Assembly: GCF_000813005.1 (NCBI RefSeq)
Contig: NZ_JSYP01000004.1
Coordinates: 62,001 to 126,000 of the forward strand
DNA from: Flavobacterium sp. KMS
GTDB taxonomy: Bacteria; Bacteroidota; Bacteroidia; Flavobacteriales; Flavobacteriaceae
DNA: 64,000 nucleotides
Reading direction: 5' to 3'
The notes under the pieces: generated by a model
The model's database searches: none
The model's input: the letters and a program-made list of their open reading frames with translations, nothing else
What the model was told of the DNA's origin: nothing
Part shown: positions 54,953-61,865 of the stretch, piece by piece
Position numbering within the stretch: position 1 is the stretch's first letter
Layout of the letters: each line of letters opens with the position of its first letter
Program-made: the position numbers and the translations under genes

Positions 54953-55507
54953 TTAAATAAAGATTCTCGAAATACGATAGCAGATAAAGAGTATTGATGC
55001 AAAACCTATCCAAGCAAGTATTTTCACCCAAAGAGGAATGTATTTAATTTGGATATATTTAATTTGTTTATCGCCTTTAAGGTAGATGTATTCTTTATTT
55101 GTGGCGGTATTTACGTTTTTAGTCTGTGCTATTTTCTGCCATGCTACAATTTGATTCCTTAGACTGTCGTAATAAATTCCTGTTTCATTATCTCCTGATT
55201 TTTTATGACTATTGAGCAATTGTAATACCCGCTGTAATTCTGCTTTAGTAATACTGTCGCATTCGGGTTTAGCCGTTTGAACTTTGGGGAGTTGTATTCT
55301 TAAAGTATCGTTTATTGCGCCACTAATAACAGTTGTTTTGATACTGTCTTTTTTACTGGCTATAACCGTTTCGACTGTGTGTATGTTTTCCATTGGTTTA
55401 GCTTTGCAACCGTGCAATGCAATACAAATAGCAAAATAAAAGGCTATAAATAAAATTACTTTTAAAAATAGTTTAAACGGATTCTCGGGGTTGGTACTGG
55501 TACTCAT
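54953..55507 (-). CDS. Candidate unimolecular spanin (lysis)
   Basis: This 184-residue protein has an N-terminal hydrophobic segment ending in the lipobox-like IALHGC (Cys34). A polar periplasmic region of about 120 residues with helical parts follows, then a C-terminal membrane helix (about 157-180, WVKILAWIGFASILFICY). Lipid anchor at one end and membrane helix at the other is the topology of u-spanins (as in phage T1), which fuse inner and outer membrane at lysis. It overlaps the holin-like gene by 4 nt (ATGA). The call rests on topology and position, not similarity. Confidence 0.65.
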   Translation of the reverse strand: MSTSTNPENPFKLFLKVILFIAFYFAICIALHGCKAKPMENIHTVETVIASKKDSIKTTVISGAINDTLRIQLPKVQTAKPECDSITKAELQRVLQLLNSHKKSGDNETGIYYDSLRNQIVAWQKIAQTKNVNTATNKEYIYLKGDKQIKYIQIKYIPLWVKILAWIGFASILFICYRISRIFI

Positions 55508-55860
55508 GATTTCTTTATTTTTAGTTTTAACATGGCTTTTAAACCATCGAAAAAACTGCTGATTAATTCTTCTACTTCACTATGTATTAAGGTGGAGAGT
55601 GACCCACCCCAAGCACAAATGACATAAGTAAACATTTTGTTGATGCTCAAATATTGGTCGCAAACAGCATAGACTGAAAACGCAACAAAAAAACTGATGG
55701 CTGCTTCGGCTAAAAACCAACTAAGTCTGGGCTTCTTTCCTTTTTGAATGGCTAGGTAGATTTTCATAAAAACTCCTGCCAGTACTACAATCAGAAATAA
55801 AAAATAATTCTGATAGTATTTAAGTTCGGTTATGATTGAGGATAGGATTGTGTTTTTCAT
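55504..55860 (-). CDS. Holin-like small membrane protein
   Basis: This 118-residue protein has three hydrophobic segments (about 15-33, 47-66 and 74-92) and a basic C-terminus (LKAMLKLKIKKS), typical of class I holins. It overlaps the endolysin gene upstream and the spanin candidate downstream by 4 nt each, so all three are translationally coupled. Holins form the lesion that lets endolysin reach peptidoglycan. Confidence 0.75.
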   Translation of the reverse strand: MKNTILSSIITELKYYQNYFLFLIVVLAGVFMKIYLAIQKGKKPRLSWFLAEAAISFFVAFSVYAVCDQYLSINKMFTYVICAWGGSLSTLIHSEVEELISSFFDGLKAMLKLKIKKS

Positions 55861-56555
55861 ATTAGTTTTTTTTGGTTAAAAGGTGAAAGCCAATTCCAAG
55901 CGTAGCTAGTGACGCTACTAAAATTAGGTAGGGGTTTCGCTTTTTTTTTTAATAACTCCAGATTGATGTTTTGGGTTTTGTAAAATTTAAACTTTGCAAT
56001 CCTGTCGGCTAGTCCGTTGGTTTTTCCGTTTACTTTTCGGGTTATCTCTGTCATTAAATTAGCATCTGCGAGCGGATTTAATTTCTTGTAGACTGCGAAG
56101 AACCAAACGGCACAATCCACGGCAATAGCCGTTTGCAAAAGCAAATCGGGATTGTTTACCACATCATGACCCGAGTACTTTTTGTAATCTAGGTATGTTC
56201 CTTTTCCTGTAAGCTGTATAAATCCACGTCCTCGGTAACGCCATCCGTCGCCACTGGCAATATTGCCGTTACCGTTTTTGTTTGCATAACCGATATTGGC
56301 AATCATTTGTTGATTTGCTTTGTGCTCGGTTGTTCGTCCGTACTTCTTTGCTTCGGCTAGTGTCAGGCGACTATTAAACGGACTGGTGGACAATAGCCCT
56401 TGCGGTGTATAATTCAGGTTTTCCACCATTCGGGTAAAATTGCCTGATTCATGTGATACCTGTGCTAAAAAGTGGGCTATCCTAAGAGGGGTGTTTACCC
56501 CATATCGTACAAATGCATTTAAAAAAATGCTGCTGTTATCTAAAATAAAACTCAT
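55857..56555 (-). CDS. GH19-type endolysin (chitinase/lysozyme-like)
   Basis: This 232-residue protein has the GH19 core: HFLAQVSHESGNFTRMVENL with catalytic Glu36, NYTPQGLL, and GDGWRYRGRGFIQLTGKGTY with the second acidic/substrate loop. Family members hydrolyse beta-1,4 links of chitin or peptidoglycan, and phage ones are endolysins. A C-terminal 40-residue extension (KPLPNFSSVTSYAWNWL) is unassigned. It lacks a signal peptide, fitting holin-dependent release. It follows a 33-codon gene with a TAATG overlap. Confidence 0.92.
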   Translation of the reverse strand: MSFILDNSSIFLNAFVRYGVNTPLRIAHFLAQVSHESGNFTRMVENLNYTPQGLLSTSPFNSRLTLAEAKKYGRTTEHKANQQMIANIGYANKNGNGNIASGDGWRYRGRGFIQLTGKGTYLDYKKYSGHDVVNNPDLLLQTAIAVDCAVWFFAVYKKLNPLADANLMTEITRKVNGKTNGLADRIAKFKFYKTQNINLELLKKKAKPLPNFSSVTSYAWNWLSPFNQKKLI

Positions 56556-56656
56556 TATAAAATCACTTTTCTAGGGGTTACTTTTGGTTGTGTCAGGAAA
56601 TAAACAAGTCCTGTGAGCGCTACTGCTCCGATAATTAGTTTTTCGGTTGTTCCCAT
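56555..56656 (-). CDS. 33-residue single-helix membrane protein
   Basis: An ATG at 56654-56656 opens 33 codons: MGTTEKLIIGAVALTGL, then VYFLTQPKVTPRKVIL. It has a membrane helix with the same GAxxLxGLVYFL style as several larger operon proteins. The stop overlaps the endolysin ATG (TAATG), and the start lies 1 nt after the upstream stop, so it fits the operon's spacing exactly and is very likely a real gene. It could be a small virion-membrane protein or a lysis regulator. Confidence 0.75.
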   Translation of the reverse strand: MGTTEKLIIGAVALTGLVYFLTQPKVTPRKVIL

Positions 56657-56657
56657 T

Positions 56658-57290
56658 TTAATATCCTTTTACGGCATTGGCGTTTACGAAATAATACACG
56701 TCGTTACGATTGATTAAATATTGCCCTCCCATCTTAGAACCAACAAAAACGCCCAGATGCTCCCCATAATCAAAACTGCCACCCATAAAAGGTTTTGTAC
56801 CATCATTGAAATACGTACCGCTTGCTGTCTTTTTAGCATTGAAAAGACTAACACCGTTCGCATTTGCCATTACTTTCTGTCCTTTTCTTGGTGTAACGAG
56901 CGCAGTAGGAGTTTCTTTTGATGTAGTTCTCGAAGGGGTTTTTAAATACGCATTGAGGCTAATTTTTGAAACACCTTTTTTGCTTTGCAAAGCTTTTTGG
57001 GTATTTGCTCCAAAATTGCCATCGATAGTAACGTCTAACAGTCGTTGCAGTTCTCGAACTTCAACGCCTTTGATTCCTTTGCCTAATACTTTGTTTTTAT
57101 TTAAAACTGCTCCTGTTTTTGGTAGGGAATTCGTAGGTTTATCTAGGACTACTGGTGGTGGTTCAGGAATATCGGTTAAAAATTCCTGCTCTTTTTCATT
57201 TCGCTTTTTTTTCCAATACAGATAGCCTACAATTCCAATTCCTACGACTCCTGCGCCTATTAATATCTTATCTTCATTTTTCACTTTCAT
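56658..57290 (-). CDS. Membrane-anchored peptidoglycan-binding protein
   Basis: I choose the ATG at 57290 (210 residues) as it starts MKVKNEDKILIGAGVVG, a membrane helix (about 8-25). The longer frame would read through the 60-nt element. A Pro-rich linker leads to a PG_binding_1-like domain (about 73-110: GVEVRELQRLLDVTIDGNFG) and a beta-rich C-terminus (KVMANANGVSLFNAKKT) that may be SH3-like. It may help the phage penetrate the cell wall at entry or hold the lysis machinery. It is preceded by repeat element copy B. Confidence 0.82.
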   Translation of the reverse strand: MKVKNEDKILIGAGVVGIGIVGYLYWKKKRNEKEQEFLTDIPEPPPVVLDKPTNSLPKTGAVLNKNKVLGKGIKGVEVRELQRLLDVTIDGNFGANTQKALQSKKGVSKISLNAYLKTPSRTTSKETPTALVTPRKGQKVMANANGVSLFNAKKTASGTYFNDGTKPFMGGSFDYGEHLGVFVGSKMGGQYLINRNDVYYFVNANAVKGY

Positions 57291-57307
57291 GCTTTCTTTT
57301 TTAAATT

Positions 57308-57367
57308 GTAGATTTTTTTCGAATAGATCCGCAGCTGCAGTTTTTCCTGGCACGCAAAAAAATCTAC
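57308..57367. repeat. 60-nt element with terminal inverted repeats, copy B
   Basis: The ends GTAGATTTTTTT/AAAAAAATCTAC form a 12-bp perfect inverted repeat, enclosing a GC-rich core with GCAGCTGCAG and CCTGGCACGC. It has the same 60-nt length and ends as copy A at 52159-52218, and lies between the genes ending at 57376 and starting at 57290. It lacks a terminator T-run after the stem. Confidence 0.65.
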
Positions 57368-57375
57368 TTTTGGTT

Positions 57376-57804
57376 TTATAAATAGATTGGGAATTTCTTT
57401 CTGAGCAAATTATAATCGGCATCGTTTAATTCTTCTCTGAGCCATGTTTTAAGTGGTAATTTGACTCCGCCAATTGCATTGTAGCCTAGAATGCGATTGT
57501 AATTTTTAAGCCCAAAGGTTTTACTAATTAGTCCAAATTGTGCCTGAGAAACACCAGTTAAGGTTTCAAAAATCTGTGTTTCATCTGTACCGTTGTAACT
57601 ATTCATTGCATCATACAACAAGGCTACTTTTTGACTGGCAGAAAAAGCAGGAACTAAATTAATATCACCTTCATCGATATACTTTTTATTTCCTCCTAAA
57701 ACAGATTTTCCGTTTTTATTGGTCTTGGTTAAGAAATACACCCCTAAACCCAAAATCACTACCGATGCAGTTACTATAATTATTTTTTTCTTTGTTGTCA
57801 TCAT
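57376..57804 (-). CDS. Membrane-anchored protein, paralog of the gene upstream
   Basis: In this 142-residue protein, residues 6-24 form a membrane helix (IIIVTASVVILGLGVYFL) followed by KTNKNGK. The soluble part (about 55-142) matches the C-terminal half of the neighbour at 57804-58283: AxxLYxAM, GxDE/TxExxLTG, FG, then LxxWLxxxx and LRxxF. The SYNGTDETQIFETLTG stretch recalls annexin-type GTDE turns, though this is weak. The start overlaps the upstream stop (TAATG). A virion-membrane location is inferred. Confidence 0.78.
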   Translation of the reverse strand: MMTTKKKIIIVTASVVILGLGVYFLTKTNKNGKSVLGGNKKYIDEGDINLVPAFSASQKVALLYDAMNSYNGTDETQIFETLTGVSQAQFGLISKTFGLKNYNRILGYNAIGGVKLPLKTWLREELNDADYNLLRKKFPIYL

Positions 57805-58283
57805 TAGAAAAATCCTTTTATTAAAAATCGCAATTTGGCAATATCATCTTCCTTAAACTGGTCTTGCAGCCATTCCACTAAATTCATTTTTACTAGGGTG
57901 GTACTTCTGCGTTCTCCAAATTCATTGTACACCCGAATAAATCCGTTGTGATTGAGTCCTGTTAAATTATTCTCGACTGTTTTGTAATTTGCTCCAAATC
58001 CTAATAAAGCAGTGTAAATGGCTTCCGCTCTTGCTTTGGCTTGTGTCACATTGATATTACTGGGTTTGTATCGTACATCTTCTTTGATTCGGGTAAATCC
58101 TTTGAGTACTTTGTAATATAGAATAGCAACCAAACCACCAACGAGTAAGAATTTAAAGAGCGTGATTCCTGTACTAATTCCTTTTTTTACGTTTTCCTGC
58201 GATTCAGCAATTGCCTTTTGTCCTTGTGGGCTTGATAAAACAGTTGCAAGAGCAGCAGGATTCGACAATCCTCTCTTTTTCAT
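57804..58283 (-). CDS. Protein with internal membrane helix, paralogous domain
   Basis: This 159-residue protein has an N-terminal helix with GLSNPAALATVLSSPQGQ and a membrane helix at about 42-60 (FLLVGGLVAILYYKVL). The C-terminal domain (KARAEAIYTALLGFGANY ... LVEWLQDQFKEDDIAKLRFL) is shared with the next gene. It lies 12 nt after the 67-residue gene and is coupled to 57376-57804 by a one-base overlap. Two copies of one domain in tandem suggest a heteromeric virion part. Confidence 0.78.
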   Translation of the reverse strand: MKKRGLSNPAALATVLSSPQGQKAIAESQENVKKGISTGITLFKFLLVGGLVAILYYKVLKGFTRIKEDVRYKPSNINVTQAKARAEAIYTALLGFGANYKTVENNLTGLNHNGFIRVYNEFGERRSTTLVKMNLVEWLQDQFKEDDIAKLRFLIKGFF

Positions 58284-58295
58284 GTGCTGTGGTTT

Positions 58296-58499
58296 TTAGT
58301 TAGACAAAAAACCTTTAATCATGGGAAAATTGGTTTTGAGCTGTGTAATGGCTTTAGGGCTTTTCGATAATTCTGCCAGTTTAACAAGTACTTCATTATC
58401 AAGTTGTGCCAGTTGTTTTAATGCTGTGGTCGTTGCTTTTACTTCAAAAGGATTGGTCGCCTTTATTTCTATTGCAACACTGGTATTTATGCTTCCCAT
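58296..58499 (-). CDS. Small protein of unknown function (67 aa)
   Basis: This small helical protein (TALKQLAQLDNEVLVKLAEL) has no membrane segment or known motif. Its start overlaps the end of the upstream gene by 13 nt, and it ends 12 nt before the next, so it belongs to the operon. Too little is visible to suggest a role. Confidence 0.75.
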   Translation of the reverse strand: MGSINTSVAIEIKATNPFEVKATTTALKQLAQLDNEVLVKLAELSKSPKAITQLKTNFPMIKGFLSN

Positions 58500-59269
58500 A
58501 ATTGGTGTTTTTTTAATAATTGTGCTAATTCACTTGAAAATTCAACATTGGTATTAAGTCCATTTGTAATGCTTTCCAACACACCCACAACCGTATCATC
58601 AATGCTTTGCAAAGCCGTTGCAAAGTGTTGTTTCACTTCACTGGAATACATTTCCATCGGTGCTGCAAGTCCTGCAACTGGTGCAGTTCCTTTTACAAAA
58701 CCAATAAGAGTTGGCAATTGCTGTATGGCTCCTAAAAGCATTTCTTGCGTGCCTTTGCTTTTGTTGGTGTCGTACTTGGATTGCAATTGCTCTTCTCTAA
58801 TTTCCTCGTACTTCTTTTTGTAATCTTTGTTTTCTGCCTTTAGTGTTTCTACTTCTGTAAAAAGTCTAGAAGCATCGTTTTTGGCTACCATAAGATTCAT
58901 GATATCTAATGTTCCCAAGCCAAAAGAATTAGAAAACACATCTGCTTGCGGAGCTTTTACTTGCTGTACTGGAATTTGTTGTACTTGCTGTACTTGTGAA
59001 GATTGGTTTTGCTTGGAGAAATTAACATCAAAGGATTGTCCATCGATTTTATATGAACTTCCATTTTTACGTTTTAAGGCAAGAGTTAAACGACTATGTC
59101 CTTTTGCAAACAAGGATTCGAAAAATTCTTCTGCACTTCCATACTCCGCAATGATTTCAGCATGTGTCTTATTGCGAAACAAAAAGGAATTAGTATCCAA
59201 ATCAAGGACAGAAACTGCCGAATAAGAATCGGTATTTAATTTGTCTATCAGGTTGTCTAATTCTTGCAT
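58487..59269 (-). CDS. Coiled-coil structural candidate (260 aa)
   Basis: The ATG at 59269 (MQELDNLIDKLNTDS) is preferred to an upstream TTG that adds 15 residues inside the previous gene. The N-terminal 95 residues are mixed alpha/beta. A Gln/Val-rich stretch (SSQVQQVQQIPVQQVK) follows, then a coiled coil (about 140-185: TEVETLKAENKDYKKKYEE) and a hydrophobic segment (PTLIGFVKGTAPVAGL). The end is helical. No family is recognised. It overlaps both neighbours by about 13 nt. It could be a scaffold or penton-like component. Confidence 0.78.
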   Translation of the reverse strand: MQELDNLIDKLNTDSYSAVSVLDLDTNSFLFRNKTHAEIIAEYGSAEEFFESLFAKGHSRLTLALKRKNGSSYKIDGQSFDVNFSKQNQSSQVQQVQQIPVQQVKAPQADVFSNSFGLGTLDIMNLMVAKNDASRLFTEVETLKAENKDYKKKYEEIREEQLQSKYDTNKSKGTQEMLLGAIQQLPTLIGFVKGTAPVAGLAAPMEMYSSEVKQHFATALQSIDDTVVGVLESITNGLNTNVEFSSELAQLLKKHQLWEA

Positions 59270-59574
59270 CGGATGTATTTTTTGTAAATAATATCTAGTT
59301 CTTTTTTGTTCCAAGTGAACTTTGAAAAGTCGCTTCTTTGGGAGTTGTCGATTGTTGCAAAGCGAATGGTTAATTCTACTTTTGAGGTTGTACCATCGGG
59401 CGGTACTATCGTCAATCGCTCCTTACTGGCTAATTCAAAATCATTGACAAAGACACTCACAAACCCATTATTGACAACTTGCAGGGTTGTTACATCGTCA
59501 ATTGTAACTTCTTTGTCTTCTTTAAACTTCAAAAAAACTACTCCCGTGTTTATCGATATAATGTCTTTTATCAT
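59257..59574 (-). CDS. Small beta-rich structural candidate (105 aa)
   Basis: This beta-strand-rich protein (TTLQVVNNGFVSVFVNDF, TIVPPDGTTSKVELTIRF) has a basic C-terminal helix (YKKYIRCKN). No membrane segment or signal is present. It lies 11 nt after the 121-residue gene and overlaps the next gene. The size and beta content would suit a minor capsid or vertex protein. No family is recognised. Confidence 0.75.
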   Translation of the reverse strand: MIKDIISINTGVVFLKFKEDKEVTIDDVTTLQVVNNGFVSVFVNDFELASKERLTIVPPDGTTSKVELTIRFATIDNSQRSDFSKFTWNKKELDIIYKKYIRCKN

Positions 59575-59585
59575 TTAATTTTATT

Positions 59586-59951
59586 TTAGGTGCAACTCTC
59601 GGGATTAATTTTATAGATCAGTATCAAATGAAAATAGGTGTCTTTGATAACTGGCTGATTTGTTTTTGCTTTGAAAGTGAATGTTTTGGATTCGGTATTA
59701 AAGAATAACGGTTTATAACTATCATCAAATCCTGCACCCTCTCTGCGTTTCCAGTGGTCAATGTGCGTGGGTTTTGAAAAGGAAACACCACTATCGTCAT
59801 AAATACCATACTGCGCAAAATTGTCGATGTTGGTATGATTGGTATGTAGTTCTGCTCCAAGTATAAAACCAACTTCTAACGCTGTGCTATACAAGACTTC
59901 GGTTTCTCCGTTTGGGATTGTTAAATTGATTACTTTTTCTCTTACTGCCAT
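59586..59951 (-). CDS. Small beta-rich structural candidate (121 aa)
   Basis: This beta-sandwich-like protein (VINLTIPNGETEVLYSTAL, HLILIYKINPESCT) has a polar middle with aromatic residues (HIDHWKRREGAGFDDSYK). It begins 13 nt after the terminator that ends the main structural gene, so it is translated either from read-through or its own start site. It may be a single jelly-roll or minor capsid protein. That is inference from size and strand pattern only. Confidence 0.75.
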   Translation of the reverse strand: MAVREKVINLTIPNGETEVLYSTALEVGFILGAELHTNHTNIDNFAQYGIYDDSGVSFSKPTHIDHWKRREGAGFDDSYKPLFFNTESKTFTFKAKTNQPVIKDTYFHLILIYKINPESCT

Positions 59952-59963
59952 GTTGTTGTTGAT

Positions 59964-60001
59964 TAAAAAAAAGCCGTAACTACTTACGGTTTACGGCTTT
60001 T
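59964..60001 (-). terminator. Intrinsic terminator after the candidate capsid gene
   Basis: AAAAGCCGTAA/TTACGGCTTTT with an 11-nt loop is followed on the minus strand by further T. It sits inside the operon, just after 60024-60590, so it would raise that gene's share of mRNA. Confidence 0.85.
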
Positions 60002-60023
60002 GTTATGATTGATAAACCTTGTA

Positions 60024-60590
60024 TTATCGTTTTGCTTGGTGTACTCTGAATTCGAAACGAACGTTAGAATCCGCTGCTGCTGAAACAGAAACTCCTTTTG
60101 GATATTCAATTTCAATTTCAAACTCCAAGTTGGAACGAATTAAAGGCGAAGTAGAAATGCTTCTGTAAAAAGCTGTTGTATCTCCTATCAAATCCGTAAT
60201 TGGCATATCTATTAAGGAATTACCATCTTGTTTGATTCTCAATTCTGCATTCAAAAAGGCAGCATCAAACAATTTGTTTGAATTGATGTTGGTAGAATCC
60301 CAAGTTTCATTTTTAAGGTTGGCACTTGCATTTGAACCTCTCAGCACTCTAATGCCATCAATGATGTAATCACGACCCGCATTTAATTTGTTCCCGTCAA
60401 TATTGGTAATACCGACTTCACGTTTGGTATTTACATCGACAATTCCAACTGTACCCGCTTGCCCTTTGATAGCAACACTCAAATACAAAGTTTTGTCTGT
60501 TAATTCTACCTGACCTATTCTTGGAACTGCTCCGTTTCTTTTAGCCTTAATTGTCGCTACCGCTGACGCTAATTCTGATTTTCTGCTCAT
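60024..60590 (-). CDS. Candidate major structural (capsid) protein
   Basis: The ATG at 60590 (188 residues, MSRKSELASAVATIKAKRNG) is preferred to an upstream TTG. A short helical start leads to repeated strands (LYLSVAIKGQAGTVGIVDV, YIIDGIRVLRG, LNAELRIKQDGNSLIDMPI, LEFEIEIEYPKG, VRFEFRVHQ), fitting a beta-sandwich or jelly-roll. It has an A-rich leader shared with the DNA-condensing gene and is followed by a terminator, both signs of high expression. No other gene in the operon looks a better major capsid candidate. Capsid function is inferred. Confidence 0.65.
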   Translation of the reverse strand: MSRKSELASAVATIKAKRNGAVPRIGQVELTDKTLYLSVAIKGQAGTVGIVDVNTKREVGITNIDGNKLNAGRDYIIDGIRVLRGSNASANLKNETWDSTNINSNKLFDAAFLNAELRIKQDGNSLIDMPITDLIGDTTAFYRSISTSPLIRSNLEFEIEIEYPKGVSVSAAADSNVRFEFRVHQAKR

Positions 60591-60669
60591 TGTAATTGTT
60601 TTTTGATTGATGATTGATAATTTGGACAAAGCCTATGAAAAACTTTGTTTTTATTTTGTTGGTTACTCT

Positions 60670-61242
60670 TTATTGATAAAGCTCTTGGTACAAATCTTCT
60701 TCCTCTGCTCCGTTTAAACCGTGTTCTTCTTCTCCGTAAACATCTGCTTCCGCTCCGTGCAATCCTTCTTCATCGGTGTACACTTCGTCAAATGCTCCAT
60801 TTAATCCATCGTCTTGGAAAATATTTCCTGCTTCGTCGATGAACGTACCGCTTAAACCTTGCTCGTCGTATTCATACACATGACCATCGCCACCCATGAA
60901 CTGACCGTTTAAACCACTTTCATCACAAGGACAAGCTAAACCAAATGCGCCTTTAGCGAACATTGCTCCTTTTCCAGTTCCAGTAAATTTTGAACTCAGG
61001 CTTTTTTCTGATACTTTTTTCACCGCTAATAAGGCTTGCACTACTGCACTTCCTATTAATGCTCCTCGGAGCAAATTGTCTTTTGTGCTTGTGCCACTAA
61101 CTTTTGTTGCTCCAAATGCGGATGCACCTGCAATAACAATGTTCATGATTGGGCTTTCTGATTGAGGTAATAATGTACTCGCTCCATTTGATAGCATACC
61201 GCCAACAATTCCTCCTCCAATGACTACTACTTCTTTATTCAT
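60670..61242 (-). CDS. Membrane protein with acidic tail of GLxG repeats
   Basis: In this 190-residue protein, glycine-rich hydrophobic segments lie at about 4-25 (VVVIGGGIVGGML), 32-50 and 60-75. The second half is highly acidic and holds five GLxG motifs at residues 110, 129, 146, 160 and 175 (GLNG, GLSG, GLNG, GLHG, GLNG), spaced 14-19 residues, each preceded by Asp/Glu. A CPC sits at about 104. The repeats could be sites for the adjacent cysteine enzyme or lattice contacts. No family is known to me. Confidence 0.78.
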   Translation of the reverse strand: MNKEVVVIGGGIVGGMLSNGASTLLPQSESPIMNIVIAGASAFGATKVSGTSTKDNLLRGALIGSAVVQALLAVKKVSEKSLSSKFTGTGKGAMFAKGAFGLACPCDESGLNGQFMGGDGHVYEYDEQGLSGTFIDEAGNIFQDDGLNGAFDEVYTDEEGLHGAEADVYGEEEHGLNGAEEEDLYQELYQ

Positions 61243-61258
61243 TTGTGATTAGTTTTAA

Positions 61259-61855
61259 TTATTTACTCTTTTTTGTGGCTAGATAAATTCCTCCACCCAG
61301 AACCACTGCACCCAAAACATACAAAAGTGTATTGTTCTTAGGCTTTTCTACTGCTGCCGTCATTTGCATTGTTGGTTCTGCAATAGCTCCTTTTGATGTA
61401 GATGCTGTTTTTACAGGTGTTAGTTCGCCTACTGGCTGACTATCGTTGAGTACACTTTCTACCGATTCGTTGTAAGTGCTGCTCTCGTTTTGTGTGCTTC
61501 CTGTATCAGAGGGCATTGCTGTAAAGGTTGCAGGGGTGATGGTGCTTACCGCTTCGATTTGTGGTCGTGCTCGGTTTTGAACAGCACTTACTACCTTTCT
61601 ACCTAGTGTGGTTCTTGAAAGTGATACACCTTTTCTAACTGCTTTGGATTTTGCTATTCTGCTCACCAGTTTACCACCTTTAGAACTTAAAAGCTTGGAA
61701 GCGATACCGCCGCCAACTGGGATAAATCCTGCGGCAATGGGAGCAATAAATTTGGTTGCTTTAACGGCATTTTTTAAACTGACACTTCTAAGCCTGATTT
61801 TTTTCATCCATTTAGGCTTGCCTAATCCTGTTTCGTCTTCATTAATAATTATCAT
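61259..61855 (-). CDS. Basic protein with C-terminal membrane helix
   Basis: In this 198-residue protein the start EDETGLGKPKWMKKIRL carries one more GL-G motif. A basic, glycine-rich hydrophobic region (about 38-70, APIAAGFIPVGGGIAS) and a Ser/Thr-rich middle are followed by a single membrane helix (about 175-193, LLYVLGAVVLGGGIYLAT) and a KKSK end. It lies 16 nt upstream of the GLxG-repeat gene and 10 nt after the transglutaminase-like gene. It is probably a virion-membrane protein. No family is recognised. Confidence 0.78.
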   Translation of the reverse strand: MIIINEDETGLGKPKWMKKIRLRSVSLKNAVKATKFIAPIAAGFIPVGGGIASKLLSSKGGKLVSRIAKSKAVRKGVSLSRTTLGRKVVSAVQNRARPQIEAVSTITPATFTAMPSDTGSTQNESSTYNESVESVLNDSQPVGELTPVKTASTSKGAIAEPTMQMTAAVEKPKNNTLLYVLGAVVLGGGIYLATKKSK

Positions 61856-61865
61856 ACTTCATTGT

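Noticed and set aside
56806..57225. 139-codon plus-strand reading frame
   Set aside because: It is antisense to the peptidoglycan-binding gene, has no spacing or leader of a real gene, and its sequence is typical of a complement-strand shadow.
57376..57804. Annexin homology from the GTDE stretch
   Set aside because: A single short turn is not enough; the rest of an annexin repeat is not recognisable by eye.
59269..59314. TTG-started N-terminal extension of the coiled-coil structural candidate
   Set aside because: It would extend the overlap with the upstream gene to 58 nt, while an ATG at 59269 gives the operon's usual short overlap.
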